Source: Propionivibrio hellwigii (lineage in GTDB: Bacteria; Pseudomonadota; Gammaproteobacteria; Burkholderiales; Rhodocyclaceae). From it: a stretch of DNA of 64,000 bases. The position numbers and the translations under genes were made by a program. The stretch is taken from positions 868,001-932,000 of the forward strand of contig NZ_JBEUWX010000002.1 in NCBI RefSeq assembly GCF_041770905.1, written 5' to 3'. This document shows, piece by piece, positions 42,738-50,782 of the stretch; positions within the stretch are counted from its first letter, which is position 1, and each line of letters starts with the position of its first letter. The notes beneath the pieces were generated by a model. It was not told the origin of the DNA. It made no database searches and worked only from the letters and a program-made list of their open reading frames with translations.

Positions 42738-44163
42738 AAAACACATTGCCAATGCGGAGAACTCTTGGAGTGCCATCTGCATTACGCCCGACTTATGCAG
42801 AGTCGGCAAGAGCGTTATTCCCTTTGACAGCTACCGCGACCTCTCCCACGACATGGTCGCCTCGCCCAACGTCAATGCCAGGGGCTATCCCGTCTACCGA
42901 ATTGGCGACATCGTCCAAGGTACAGAAAGCAATGCAGGCAAAGGCGTCTTCTCTGGCACATCCCTAATGCTGGGGCATGTGCATATCGTCGCGGATAACA
43001 CCACGGTACACGTCAACGGCCAGATCTGTGCGCGCCACGACAGCCTCGTGCTGATGAACAACCGCAACACCGTAGGCAGATTGCAAACCAGTCAAGGTGC
43101 CCCGCAAGGTGTGGTTGAAAATGGCAAACTGCCCTGTAACACCCCGCCCAAGAGCTCGCCCCGGTTGGAGCAACTGGAAGCTCTTAAAAAAGACACTGCT
43201 GGCCTTGATCCTGACCAACTCGACGAGTTTGTACGCTTTGATCAAACCCATGCTATCTTGGATGAAGCGATCCAAGGCATTCGCGTCGATACGTCAGGCG
43301 AATATGGCTGGTTTGAAGGTAGTCTGCGCTGGCTTGGGGATAAAGGAGCGCAGGCAGCGCGTGCTGTCTTAAGCTTTACCAAAGATGCGACTTTAGGGCT
43401 GGGGCAACTGGCCTACGAAAGTGGCAAACTGCTCGTTCCGGGCGGCAGTTTCCATGCCACACTGGATGCGCAAATCCTTGCCGAGCACATTCGGCTGGGT
43501 AACATCTGTCTGGAAAGCCTCAAGCAAGCGGCGCAAGATGTGGGCCAAGCAATCGTCAAACCCGTTACCGATGCGTGGGAGAGAGGCGACTATTTAGAAG
43601 CGGTGACCCGGGGCGGGCTGGAGATAGGCACCCTGATTGCAGGCGTGGGTGCAGCGGCCAAGACAGGTGCAGGCGGCAAAGCAGCTAGTGCAGCAGCGGC
43701 AAGTGCTGATGATGTGGTCAGAGCGGCAGGCGGCAGGGCGGCATCAGGTGCCGATGATGTGGTCAGAGTTGCCAGCTCGGCGGCAGATGATGCTGGTAGC
43801 GCTGCGGTAAAAAGCAATGCGCCTGCGGGTAGTAATGGGGTCAAAGTGGAGTCATCATACCCATTACGCCAAGCATATATTGATGAAGTTAATGCTTTAA
43901 AGGCAAAGGCCGATGAAATGCTTAAGAATGGCGTGGACAAAGAAACTATCGCGCGCGAGATGCATGCTTCTCGAAGGGGGCTTGGAGTAAAGTATAAAAA
44001 CCTTACTCCTGAAGATATGCTGGAAAAAATATATCAAAGAAATATTGAGAAATATGGGGATAAGTTGGGGCCATCTATTGAGTGGCTCAGGGCTAGAGGC
44101 AAGTCATGGGATGATATTATTGAGTCAGCAACTAGAACAGGTGGAAAGGATTTGGGTTTATGA
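42730..44163 (+). CDS. PAAR-like (DUF4150) T6SS effector with uncharacterised C-terminal toxin
   Basis: A 477-residue protein. Residues ~12-125 are a DUF4150 PAAR-like domain (ITPDLCRVGKSVIPFDSY, VHVNGQICARHDSLVLMN) that should cap the VgrG tip. A helical spacer and an Ala/Gly/Asp-rich linker with repeated ADDVVR motifs (about 310-370) follow. The last ~100 residues form a separate, AT-richer domain: LRQAYIDEVNALKAK, REMHASRRGLGVKYKNLTPED, NIEKYGDKLGPSIEWLRARG and a GGKDLGL end. It resembles polymorphic-toxin tips carrying an RN-x-KYG-x-LGP-type motif (perhaps type 28); I cannot assign activity. Its stop overlaps the next gene's ATG. Confidence 0.85.
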   Translation: MAEKHIANAENSWSAICITPDLCRVGKSVIPFDSYRDLSHDMVASPNVNARGYPVYRIGDIVQGTESNAGKGVFSGTSLMLGHVHIVADNTTVHVNGQICARHDSLVLMNNRNTVGRLQTSQGAPQGVVENGKLPCNTPPKSSPRLEQLEALKKDTAGLDPDQLDEFVRFDQTHAILDEAIQGIRVDTSGEYGWFEGSLRWLGDKGAQAARAVLSFTKDATLGLGQLAYESGKLLVPGGSFHATLDAQILAEHIRLGNICLESLKQAAQDVGQAIVKPVTDAWERGDYLEAVTRGGLEIGTLIAGVGAAAKTGAGGKAASAAAASADDVVRAAGGRAASGADDVVRVASSAADDAGSAAVKSNAPAGSNGVKVESSYPLRQAYIDEVNALKAKADEMLKNGVDKETIAREMHASRRGLGVKYKNLTPEDMLEKIYQRNIEKYGDKLGPSIEWLRARGKSWDDIIESATRTGGKDLGL

Positions 44164-44432
44164 TTGAAAATATTGTTATTGGAAATGAATATGATGATAA
44201 TTTAAAGGATGCTCTCTCTCTTGCTTTGAAGCAAATGGGAGCAAAGGAAATATCAAAAATAAATGCACTAGTTGGCTCCCAAGATATAAGTATTTATGAA
44301 TTTTTAGTAAAAAATGAAATAATCAGAGTAGAGTTTGAAACCTATATCGGACTTAGCTTAATTGGCCCAAAAAATTTAATAAGGGAAATTGAAGAGAATA
44401 TTCAACTTATTTTAAAGGAGGCAGGGGTTTAA
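44160..44432 (+). CDS. Candidate immunity protein for the 42730 effector
   Basis: A 90-residue AT-rich protein (MIENIVIGNEYDDNLKDAL...) whose ATG overlaps the effector's TGA (ATGA). Small size, overlap and base composition are the standard layout of a toxin-immunity pair. No signal peptide is seen, so it would act in the cytoplasm. Family not recognised. Confidence 0.7.
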   Translation: MIENIVIGNEYDDNLKDALSLALKQMGAKEISKINALVGSQDISIYEFLVKNEIIRVEFETYIGLSLIGPKNLIREIEENIQLILKEAGV

Positions 44433-44443
44433 AAAATTCAAGC

Positions 44444-44758
44444 ATGATTACATGCTCTTCCACTTCCCGAATTATGGTTAAGGAACCTCTGAAAAACCAA
44501 GCGAGCAGAATGCAGTGCAAGGCGAAGTATCGCAGCAAGTGCAGACCTATCATGCAGATAAGCTGGCTGCGCGCGCAGCCAGTTTTTCAGAGATTCCTTA
44601 ATGAAAAATTATTCAATGCGATTGATGATGCGCAAAGTATGATGCAGGCTCGTTTAGAAAACGCTCCTCATTATGGTGTTTATATTCATACTGCACTCGG
44701 ATTGAACATATGCCCACCCGCTTTCATCCCATCCCAGATTCACTGCTACAACTACTAG
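44444..44758 (+). pseudogene. Toxin-tip remnant interrupted by a MITE
   Basis: Protein-like sequence NEKLFNAIDDAQSMMQARLENAPHYGVYIHTALGLN (44600-44705, read through the frame) is cut off from its 5' part by the 122-bp inverted-repeat element at 44479-44600. The element adds 120 bp, so the frame stays open across it. The remnant directly precedes a candidate immunity gene and is therefore probably the tail of a lost effector. Family not recognised. Confidence 0.4.
44479..44600. mobile_element. MITE with 19-bp inverted ends
   Basis: The left end, TAAGGAACCTCTGAAAAAC, and the reverse complement of the right end, TAAGGAATCTCTGAAAAAC, differ by one base. The interior contains TGGCTGCGCGCGCAGCCAG. 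The TA at each border fits a TA target duplication as made by IS5-group transposases. It has no coding capacity of its own. Confidence 0.85.
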
Positions 44759-45273
44759 GCCAAGCCACTGCTTGGCCAGCGTGGCAGCAGGCTTTACGTC
44801 GACAAGAACTGGAACTACCTGATCTAAGGGCACCCGCCTCTCAGGAGTCCGGTTTTATGCAAATTCCTGGCCCGCAAGAGCCTCGGCTGGTGCGTCTCTC
44901 TGACCAAGGGCTGGATCTCATGCTTCAATGCCTCAATCCTGAGAGGCCATCAGAGCAGTATTTATGGGGTTTGCAGGCATTGATCTTTCATACCGCCCTG
45001 TCTGATCCACTTCACTATTGGAAGGGCGCTTGGCCTGCAAATTTACAGCCCGAAGCTGCTACGGCAGCTTCCATCGTGAGCTTATATGCGGAAGACGACG
45101 ATGACGCCGTGCTGATGCACGATGCTATAGTTTGCTTTGAGGTACCAAGCTTTGAGGGGCGGCGGATGGTTGTGCAATGCCTATTTGATTTGGGAAGCAA
45201 AACGCTGCTGACTTTGAGTTTAATACGAGGCAGTGAGTGGAAACCAATGTCTGAGATACTTTCTCATCAGTAA
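44710..45273 (+). CDS. Hypothetical protein, probable immunity gene
   Basis: A 187-residue protein (MPTRFHPIPDSLLQLLGQ...). It has normal GC for the region, an acidic central segment (YAEDDDDAVLMHD) and a C-terminal FDLGSKTLLTLSLIRGSEWKP. Its start overlaps the end of the toxin remnant, so it is likely the matching immunity or an accessory protein. I do not recognise the family. Confidence 0.55.
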   Translation: MPTRFHPIPDSLLQLLGQATAWPAWQQALRRQELELPDLRAPASQESGFMQIPGPQEPRLVRLSDQGLDLMLQCLNPERPSEQYLWGLQALIFHTALSDPLHYWKGAWPANLQPEAATAASIVSLYAEDDDDAVLMHDAIVCFEVPSFEGRRMVVQCLFDLGSKTLLTLSLIRGSEWKPMSEILSHQ

Positions 45274-45307
45274 ACGGGATCGGCCAGAGATAACCTAGAC
45301 CAAAAGC

Positions 45308-45384
45308 CCTGCAAGCCGGACAGGATCTCATCACCCTCACCGGCAAAGTACGCGGCGCCCTGCCCGGCTACCGCTTCACCCTTA
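45308..45384 (+). pseudogene. vgrG: vgrG fragment
   Basis: 77 bp nearly identical to 40111-40187 of vgrG copy 1 (LQAGQDLITLTGKVRGALPG), cut at the IS left end. It is a recombination scar, not a gene. Without the IS, its frame would run on directly into the ADP-ribosyltransferase fragment. Confidence 0.9.
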
Positions 45385-45392
45385 GAACGTGT

Positions 45393-45911
45393 TCATAGTT
45401 TTCGTAGCAGGATTCCCAAGAAAGCCAAAACTACCATTTGCAGACTGGTACTCAACTTACGCTCGCAGTTTTTCCAAAGCCGCCTGTTCTTTTCCAACCA
45501 GGAAAAACTGCGCTCTACTACCCATCGCTTTGGCAATACCGCAAAACGCTGCAATTCGTTTCGTTTGGCAATCTCTACTTCCGCACCAATCAACTCCTGT
45601 ACCGACGAAGCAAATGCCTGACCCGTGTAACCTCCGTCGGCAAGGACTTTTTGTACCGCACCAAGATTATCTCTGTCACGTTCCAATGCCACCAGGCCGC
45701 CTTTTCTATCCGTAACATCCGCCGTCGTTACCGCAAGGGCATGCGGCAAACCTTGCGTGTCAACCGCTATATGTCGCTTGATACCGCTAACCTTCTTGCC
45801 CGCATCGTAGCCTTTTTCCATGGCGGTATCCGTGTTCTTCACGCTCTGCGCATCAATAATCAGGAAAGTGGTTGCTTCATGGCGTCCCTGCTTGCGACGT
45901 GCTGCGGCCAC
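45393..45911 (-). CDS. IS5-family transposase, catalytic C-terminal part (orfB)
   Basis: A 172-residue frame from GTG with DDE catalytic motifs: FLIIDAQSVKNTD (first Asp), LADGGYTG (second Asp) and VERSFSWLEKNRRLWKNCER (Glu, the Y-(2)-R-(3)-E-(6)-K-type region). It is probably made as a fusion with orfA by -1 frameshifting at a run of eight A residues (T8 on the plus strand at 45916-45923). Confidence 0.9.
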   Translation of the reverse strand: MAAARRKQGRHEATTFLIIDAQSVKNTDTAMEKGYDAGKKVSGIKRHIAVDTQGLPHALAVTTADVTDRKGGLVALERDRDNLGAVQKVLADGGYTGQAFASSVQELIGAEVEIAKRNELQRFAVLPKRWVVERSFSWLEKNRRLWKNCERKLSTSLQMVVLAFLGILLRKL

Positions 45912-46186
45912 CTGATTTTTTTTAACGCTTCCTCAAGGAGACTGATGCCACTTTCGCGGGGCTCACTCCATCTTTGGAAGTAGGAATGAACGGTGCGCCA
46001 TTTGGGAAAATCGCCCGGTAAGGCACGCCAGGCACAGCCGTTGCGTAGAAGATAGAGAATGGCACAAAAGACATCGTACAAGTCCACTTTGCGCGGTGCT
46101 GTGCGTCTGCGAGCACTTTCCAAAAGAGGAAGAAGAGTAGCAAATTGTGTGCGACTTATATCGCTTGGGTAGGCTTTTCTGTTCAT
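45860..46186 (-). CDS. IS5-family transposase N-terminal part (orfA)
   Basis: A 108-residue frame (MNRKAYPSDISRTQFATLLPLL...) with the DUF4096-type helix-turn-helix region VFCAILYLLRNGCAWRALPGDFP and WRTVHSYFQRW. It overlaps orfB by 52 bp, with the A8 slippery stretch inside the overlap. Confidence 0.9.
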   Translation of the reverse strand: MNRKAYPSDISRTQFATLLPLLESARRRTAPRKVDLYDVFCAILYLLRNGCAWRALPGDFPKWRTVHSYFQRWSEPRESGISLLEEALKKIRWPQHVASRDAMKQPLS

Positions 46187-46223
46187 AACGATACTTTACA
46201 GCAGAGACTATGAACACGTTCTA

Positions 46224-46561
46224 AGAAAGGATTCGATTCTTGGGGCACGGAGACTGACCTATTGCGCCATCAAACAGGAGGTAATAGTAGTATTTATATA
46301 TCAACATCGACCTCCCAGGAGGTTGCAGAGAGCTTTGCAAAAAGACAAGGAAGTGGTAGTTATATTTACGAAATAGATCCTAAAGGTTTGCACGGCATAG
46401 ACATAAACTCATCACTCGGTAGTGCATCTAAATACCCGCATGAAGCAGAAATTGCTGTTGTCAGTAAGATACCTTCAAGGAATATTATAGGTGCAAGACC
46501 AATAAATGCAGATGGGTCTATTGGAAAATTTTACTCAAACCCAAATTATATTCCGAAATGA
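46224..46561 (+). pseudogene. ADP-ribosyltransferase toxin fragment (5' lost at IS)
   Basis: Reading in frame from the IS edge gives KKGFDSWGTETDLLRHQTGG, then SSIYISTSTSQEVAESFA, YIYEIDPKG, KYPHEAEIAV and NIIGARPI. STS and E-x-E (EAE) are two of the three signatures of the R-S-E class of ADP-ribosyltransferases (scabin/cholera-toxin-like). The N-terminal part that should carry the catalytic Arg is missing. An open frame starts at TTG 46262, but translation would give an inactive fragment. Its TGA overlaps the next ATG. Confidence 0.8.
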
Positions 46562-46989
46562 AAAAATCACCTAATCAAAAAGCTATTTTAGAAGCGAAAC
46601 AGAATCCTAATGGATGGGTTTATGAAATAGATTATCCATATGATAGTAATAAGGAACCAACACCTCCTGAGGCTATTGAAGGTGCATGGCAAGTTGATTC
46701 AGATGGAAATATTAAAGGTGAGTTTCAAGAAAATAAAAATTATCGTCCCATAGAAACCTCAAGGAGAATTCTCCCAAAATTTATGGCAGAAGCTGTGCGG
46801 CCCCATGCAAAAGGTACATGGGTAACAGAATTTGACTTGCGTGTAAGTCATTTATTCCCACACATTCCTCAAGAAGCCGAGATAGGCTACTGGTTAGTTG
46901 GTGAAAATGGAAAATTAACGGATAAATTTCGCCCAACATCAACTTATAACCCAGAAGCCGTTACTAAGTTTTTAGAGAAAAAACGGTAA
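46558..46989 (+). CDS. Immunity-type partner of the ADP-ribosyltransferase
   Basis: A 143-residue AT-rich protein with NPNGWVYEIDYPYD, PPEAIEGAWQVDSDGNIKGEF and, repeated in the second half, GTWVTEFD and AEIGYWLVGENGKL. The YEID...EIxGAxxVxxxGxIxGxF pattern imitates the toxin fragment itself (YEIDP...IIGARPINADGSIGKF), so it may be a duplicated toxin-tail-like module. The ATG overlaps the toxin's stop. It appears intact although the toxin is not. Confidence 0.65.
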   Translation: MKKSPNQKAILEAKQNPNGWVYEIDYPYDSNKEPTPPEAIEGAWQVDSDGNIKGEFQENKNYRPIETSRRILPKFMAEAVRPHAKGTWVTEFDLRVSHLFPHIPQEAEIGYWLVGENGKLTDKFRPTSTYNPEAVTKFLEKKR

Positions 46990-47443
46990 AAGGTCAAGAT
47001 CTATTCTCGTTCCTAAAACGGATCCGGCGCATCCGGAACTTGCCGTCTGGCACGTTGGCGGCGGGCAATTTATTCCCCATCTCAAATGCCGCTACCTGGG
47101 CACCCATCACTACCTTGTTCTCGAAGCCGCAGGCGCCAAACAATGCTGGCTCCAGACTGCCACTAACCATCCTGTTTCCGCACATTGCCAATAATCCGTC
47201 ACGGAAGGCGAATTGAGGAGAAAACACCCCCAAAAGAGTCAAAACCTGATTTAAGTTCCAAGCATCTGTTCAAAAAACCTGTTCTTCTTGACCTTCTTGG
47301 CACGCTCATATAATTTAACCTCTACCCTATTTAAACATTAGCGCCTCTGCGATCACCTGCAATGCCAAAAATGGATGTCCTGGAGGCTACCAAGAATTTC
47401 CCGCACCCACCGACACATCTGACAAAAAAGGAAAGGATCTCCC
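46990..47443. other. Remnant-bearing spacer before vgrG copy 2
   Basis: An open stretch at about 47020-47195 reads plausibly on the plus strand (ELAVWHVGGGQFIPHLKC, ending HCQ and a stop) and also on the minus strand, so I call no gene. The last 77 bp (47367-47443) are identical to the sequence just before vgrG copy 3 and mark the start of the duplicated unit. Confidence 0.5.
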
Positions 47444-49669
47444 ATGAACCGACTACTGACAGCGCACCTGGGAGGAGGGGGAAAGCTCAAAGCGGTCTGG
47501 CTAGAAGGGACAGAAGCGCTCAGCACCCTCTACCGGATCCGCGTCCGGCTCATCAGCGAAGACGGCCAGATCGACTGCCAGAAACTGTTGGGGGAAGCGG
47601 GCAGTGTAGAACTACTCGCTGCGGGGGGCGCCAAACGCTACTTCAGCGGCCAGATTGTCCGCATGGGCGCCTTGGGCAAAGCCGGGCGCTACTACCGCTA
47701 CGAAGCGCATCTATCCCCCAAACTCTGGCATGCCGGACGCACCAGCGACTTTCGCATCTGGCAAAACCTCACCGTCAAGGAAATTGCCGAAGAGCTCCTT
47801 GGCAAACACGCCATCCGCCACGACTGGCGTACCAAAAACGCGCTCAAACGCTGGGAATACAAAGTCCAGTACGGCGAAACCGACCTTGAATTCCTCGAAC
47901 GGCTACTTGCCCACGAAGGTCTCTACTACTGGTTCGAACACAAAAAGGGCGGCGAGAGACTCATCATTGCCGACCACTTCACCACCCCGGACACCTACCC
48001 TGGCTACGAAAACGTCCTCTACTGCCCGCCGGACGAAGCGCGCGAAGACGAAGATCACTACTGGGACTGGAACCTCTCCCGCCGCCCTGAACCGGGGCGC
48101 TACACCCAGGGCGACTACGACTTCAAAAAACCGGCCAAAGACCTCACCACCGGCCATAGCGACCCGCGCGGCCACCTCTTTGACCAATACGAAAGATACG
48201 CCTACCCTGGCAACTACACCGACCCGGGAGAGGGCGAGCAGTACGCCATCGCTCGACTGGAAGCCCTGCAAGCCGGGCAGGATCTCATCACCCTCACCGG
48301 CAAAGTACGCGGCGCCCTGCCCGGCTACCGCTTCACCCTAAGGAACCACCCGCGGGAAGAACAAAACCGCGAACTACTCGTCGTCCGCGCCGACTACCGG
48401 GCCACTGACAACGATTACGAGGCCTGGGGGGAACGGGAAGAAGCCGGCTACCAGGTCATCGTCAAGGCCCAGCCGGCCGACAAAGGCTACCGGCCGCTGG
48501 CGCGGAGCGGCCCGCGCGCCCGCGGGCCGGAGACCGCTGTCGTTGTCGGCCCGGCCGGAGAAGAAATCCATACCGACGAATACGGCCGGGTCAAGGTGCA
48601 TTTCCACTGGGATCGTTACGGCAAGAAAGACGGCAGCGACTCCTGCTGGATCCGGGTAGCCAGTCCCTGGGCGGGGAGCAACTTCGGCGGCATCCACATC
48701 CCGCGCATCGGCCAGGAAGTCATTGTCGATTACGAATACGGCGACCCGGATCGTCCGCTCATTACCGGACGGGTCTATAACGCCGCTCAAATGCCTCCGT
48801 GGGAATTGCCGGCCAACAAGACCCAATCGGGCTTTCTCACCCGCTCGAGCAAAGGCGGCGCGCCCGGAGAAGGACTGCGTGACGGCGCCGGCGCGGCCAA
48901 CGCCCTGCGCTTTGAAGACAAGGCCGGCGCCGAACAACTCTGGCTGCACGCCCAGCAAGACCAGCTCACCGAAGTGGAGCGCGACGAAGACAAATGGGTG
49001 GGACAGGATCGCAGAAAGGAGATCGACCGCGACGAGTTCAACACCATTCACCGCGACAGAACGGAAGTGGTCGATCGTAATGAAAAGATCAATGTGCATG
49101 GCTGGCGCACGGAGGAAGTCGATCTTGATGAGACCATTACCATCCATCAGAACCGGAAAGAACGCGTCGATCACAACGAGACCATTTCTATCGGCGATAA
49201 CCGCAACGAGAATGTCGGGAAGAATGAACGGGTCGAGATTGGCATTGATCAGTCGCTCAAGGTTGGCAAAAACCGAGACAAGACTGTCGTCAAGCACGAG
49301 AAGGACAAAATCGGCAAGAACTGGTCAATCAAGGTCGGTCGTTTCAAGACCGAGACGATCGGTATGGCGTACATGCAAAACGTCGGACTGGGGAAGATGG
49401 TCAATATCGGCGCGGCCTACAACCTTAACGTCGGCGCCATGATGCTCACCAACGTACTGCTTAGCCGTAGCGACACCGTGGGTCGGAACCAGAGTGTCAA
49501 CGTCGGCCAACATTACAAGCTGACGGCCGGAGAAAGTATCACGCTGGAAGTGGGTAAATCTGTGCTGGTGATGAAGGCTGACGGTACGGTTACGGTCAAT
49601 GGCAAGGAGATCGATCTGGTGGCAGACAAGCATATCGGGCTGGAAGCTAAACGTATCGATCTGAACTGA
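47444..49669 (+). CDS. vgrG: T6SS spike protein VgrG, copy 2
   Basis: A 741-residue VgrG with the same gp27/gp5 body as copy 1; the first ~620 residues differ by only a handful of positions. The tip diverges after KHEKDKIGKN, with NIGAAYNLNVG repeats, and ends VMKADGTVTVNGKEIDLVADKHIGLEAKRIDLN. AAAGGAAAGGATCTCCC precedes the ATG. It is followed 15 bp later by its own DUF2169 adaptor, so each tip seems matched to a given adaptor/effector set. Confidence 0.96.
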   Translation: MNRLLTAHLGGGGKLKAVWLEGTEALSTLYRIRVRLISEDGQIDCQKLLGEAGSVELLAAGGAKRYFSGQIVRMGALGKAGRYYRYEAHLSPKLWHAGRTSDFRIWQNLTVKEIAEELLGKHAIRHDWRTKNALKRWEYKVQYGETDLEFLERLLAHEGLYYWFEHKKGGERLIIADHFTTPDTYPGYENVLYCPPDEAREDEDHYWDWNLSRRPEPGRYTQGDYDFKKPAKDLTTGHSDPRGHLFDQYERYAYPGNYTDPGEGEQYAIARLEALQAGQDLITLTGKVRGALPGYRFTLRNHPREEQNRELLVVRADYRATDNDYEAWGEREEAGYQVIVKAQPADKGYRPLARSGPRARGPETAVVVGPAGEEIHTDEYGRVKVHFHWDRYGKKDGSDSCWIRVASPWAGSNFGGIHIPRIGQEVIVDYEYGDPDRPLITGRVYNAAQMPPWELPANKTQSGFLTRSSKGGAPGEGLRDGAGAANALRFEDKAGAEQLWLHAQQDQLTEVERDEDKWVGQDRRKEIDRDEFNTIHRDRTEVVDRNEKINVHGWRTEEVDLDETITIHQNRKERVDHNETISIGDNRNENVGKNERVEIGIDQSLKVGKNRDKTVVKHEKDKIGKNWSIKVGRFKTETIGMAYMQNVGLGKMVNIGAAYNLNVGAMMLTNVLLSRSDTVGRNQSVNVGQHYKLTAGESITLEVGKSVLVMKADGTVTVNGKEIDLVADKHIGLEAKRIDLN

Positions 49670-49684
49670 GCAAAGAGCGCCAAC

Positions 49685-50782
49685 ATGAATGGTCCCGACC
49701 TGTTGCTGCCCGCGCCGGTACAGGCTGCCCCCCTGCCCGAGGTGCGCAACCACACGCCCTATCCCAGCCAGTACTACCAGATGATGGATGTAGACGATGA
49801 AGTGTTTCATGTCATTGCCACCCGCATCACCTATAACCTGAGCCGGCTGGATGAAAGCGGTACGCCTGTCTTGGCACAAGCGCAAATACCACTGGTCGAA
49901 ACCGACCAGTTTTATGGCGAACCTGCCAGCAGCAGCTGCATTCAGGAAAGCGACTTCGCCCCCTACAAGCCCAAATGCGACATCCTGCTGGCCCATGCTA
50001 CGGCTTATGCGCCCGAAGGCAAGCCGCACACCCGCTGGCCTGTGGGCATCCGTATTGGCGACTGGCAGAAAATACTCACCGTCACAGGCCCGCGTTACGT
50101 GGAGCGCAGTCTACTGGGCTGGAGAGTCACCGAACCGGAGAAAGCCACCGAAGTCCCCTTGCGCTGGGAGAATGCCTACGGGGGAACGTGCCAGTGGCCA
50201 TTGCAATTGTCAGGCAATCAGGAACCGGAAATCTGGTCACCCCATGAAGCCAATCCCTTGGGCACGGGCTGGGTAGACAAGGACTGGCTGAAAAAACACC
50301 ATGTTGCCGATGTAGACGGGCCGCAAATCGAAGAGTTTAAGAACCCCTTCGGCAACCGGCAGGCCAGCGCCATGCAATACCCCGCAGTAGGGGTAGGGCC
50401 CGTGGGCAAATGGTGGCGGCCCAGAAGGCAAAAAGCGGGTGTTTACGATCAGGCGTGGAAGGAAACGCGCTGGCCGAAGCTACCGCTGGACTTTGACTTT
50501 GGCTATTGGAACTGCGCCCCCGAGGATCAGCAGATCGACTACCCGCTGGGCGGAGAAGAACTGGTACTGGCCGGCCTGACTGCAGGACAGCAGACATGGC
50601 GTGCCAAGCTGCCACAGGAGCACCCCTTTATCAGGGTCAGACTGCATGCAGGCCCCATTTTGCCCAGAGCCATGTATCAGGACACCCTTGTGCTCAACCT
50701 CAAGGAAATGACCCTGTCGAGCATCTGGCGCATGACGATAGCTGCCAAGGCAGACGTGCGCGTACTGGAGATTTGCTTGTGA
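49685..50782 (+). CDS. DUF2169 T6SS adaptor/chaperone, copy 2
   Basis: A 365-residue DUF2169 protein only distantly similar to the copy after vgrG1. Landmarks are NHTPYPSQYYQMMDVDDEVFHVIATR, DILLAHATAYAPEG, TVTGPRYVER, ENAYGGT and LDFDFGYWNCAPEDQQ. Its TGA overlaps the GTG start of the following nuclease effector, suggesting coupled synthesis of adaptor and cargo. Confidence 0.9.
   Translation: MNGPDLLLPAPVQAAPLPEVRNHTPYPSQYYQMMDVDDEVFHVIATRITYNLSRLDESGTPVLAQAQIPLVETDQFYGEPASSSCIQESDFAPYKPKCDILLAHATAYAPEGKPHTRWPVGIRIGDWQKILTVTGPRYVERSLLGWRVTEPEKATEVPLRWENAYGGTCQWPLQLSGNQEPEIWSPHEANPLGTGWVDKDWLKKHHVADVDGPQIEEFKNPFGNRQASAMQYPAVGVGPVGKWWRPRRQKAGVYDQAWKETRWPKLPLDFDFGYWNCAPEDQQIDYPLGGEELVLAGLTAGQQTWRAKLPQEHPFIRVRLHAGPILPRAMYQDTLVLNLKEMTLSSIWRMTIAAKADVRVLEICL

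Larger units (their letters stand above)
45385..46221 (-). mobile_element. IS5-family insertion sequence (IS427-like), 837 bp
   Basis: Inverted ends GAACGTGTTCATAGT and ACTATGAACACGTTC enclose the two overlapping transposase frames below. A TA at both borders (45383-45384 and 46222-46223) is the probable target duplication within a CTTAAG site. Both open frames look complete, so the element could be active. Confidence 0.9.

Noticed and set aside
46994..47242. Possible gene on the minus strand (82 codons) before vgrG2
   Set aside because: The plus strand reads equally plausibly over the same stretch; neither has a start signal. Treated as a remnant.
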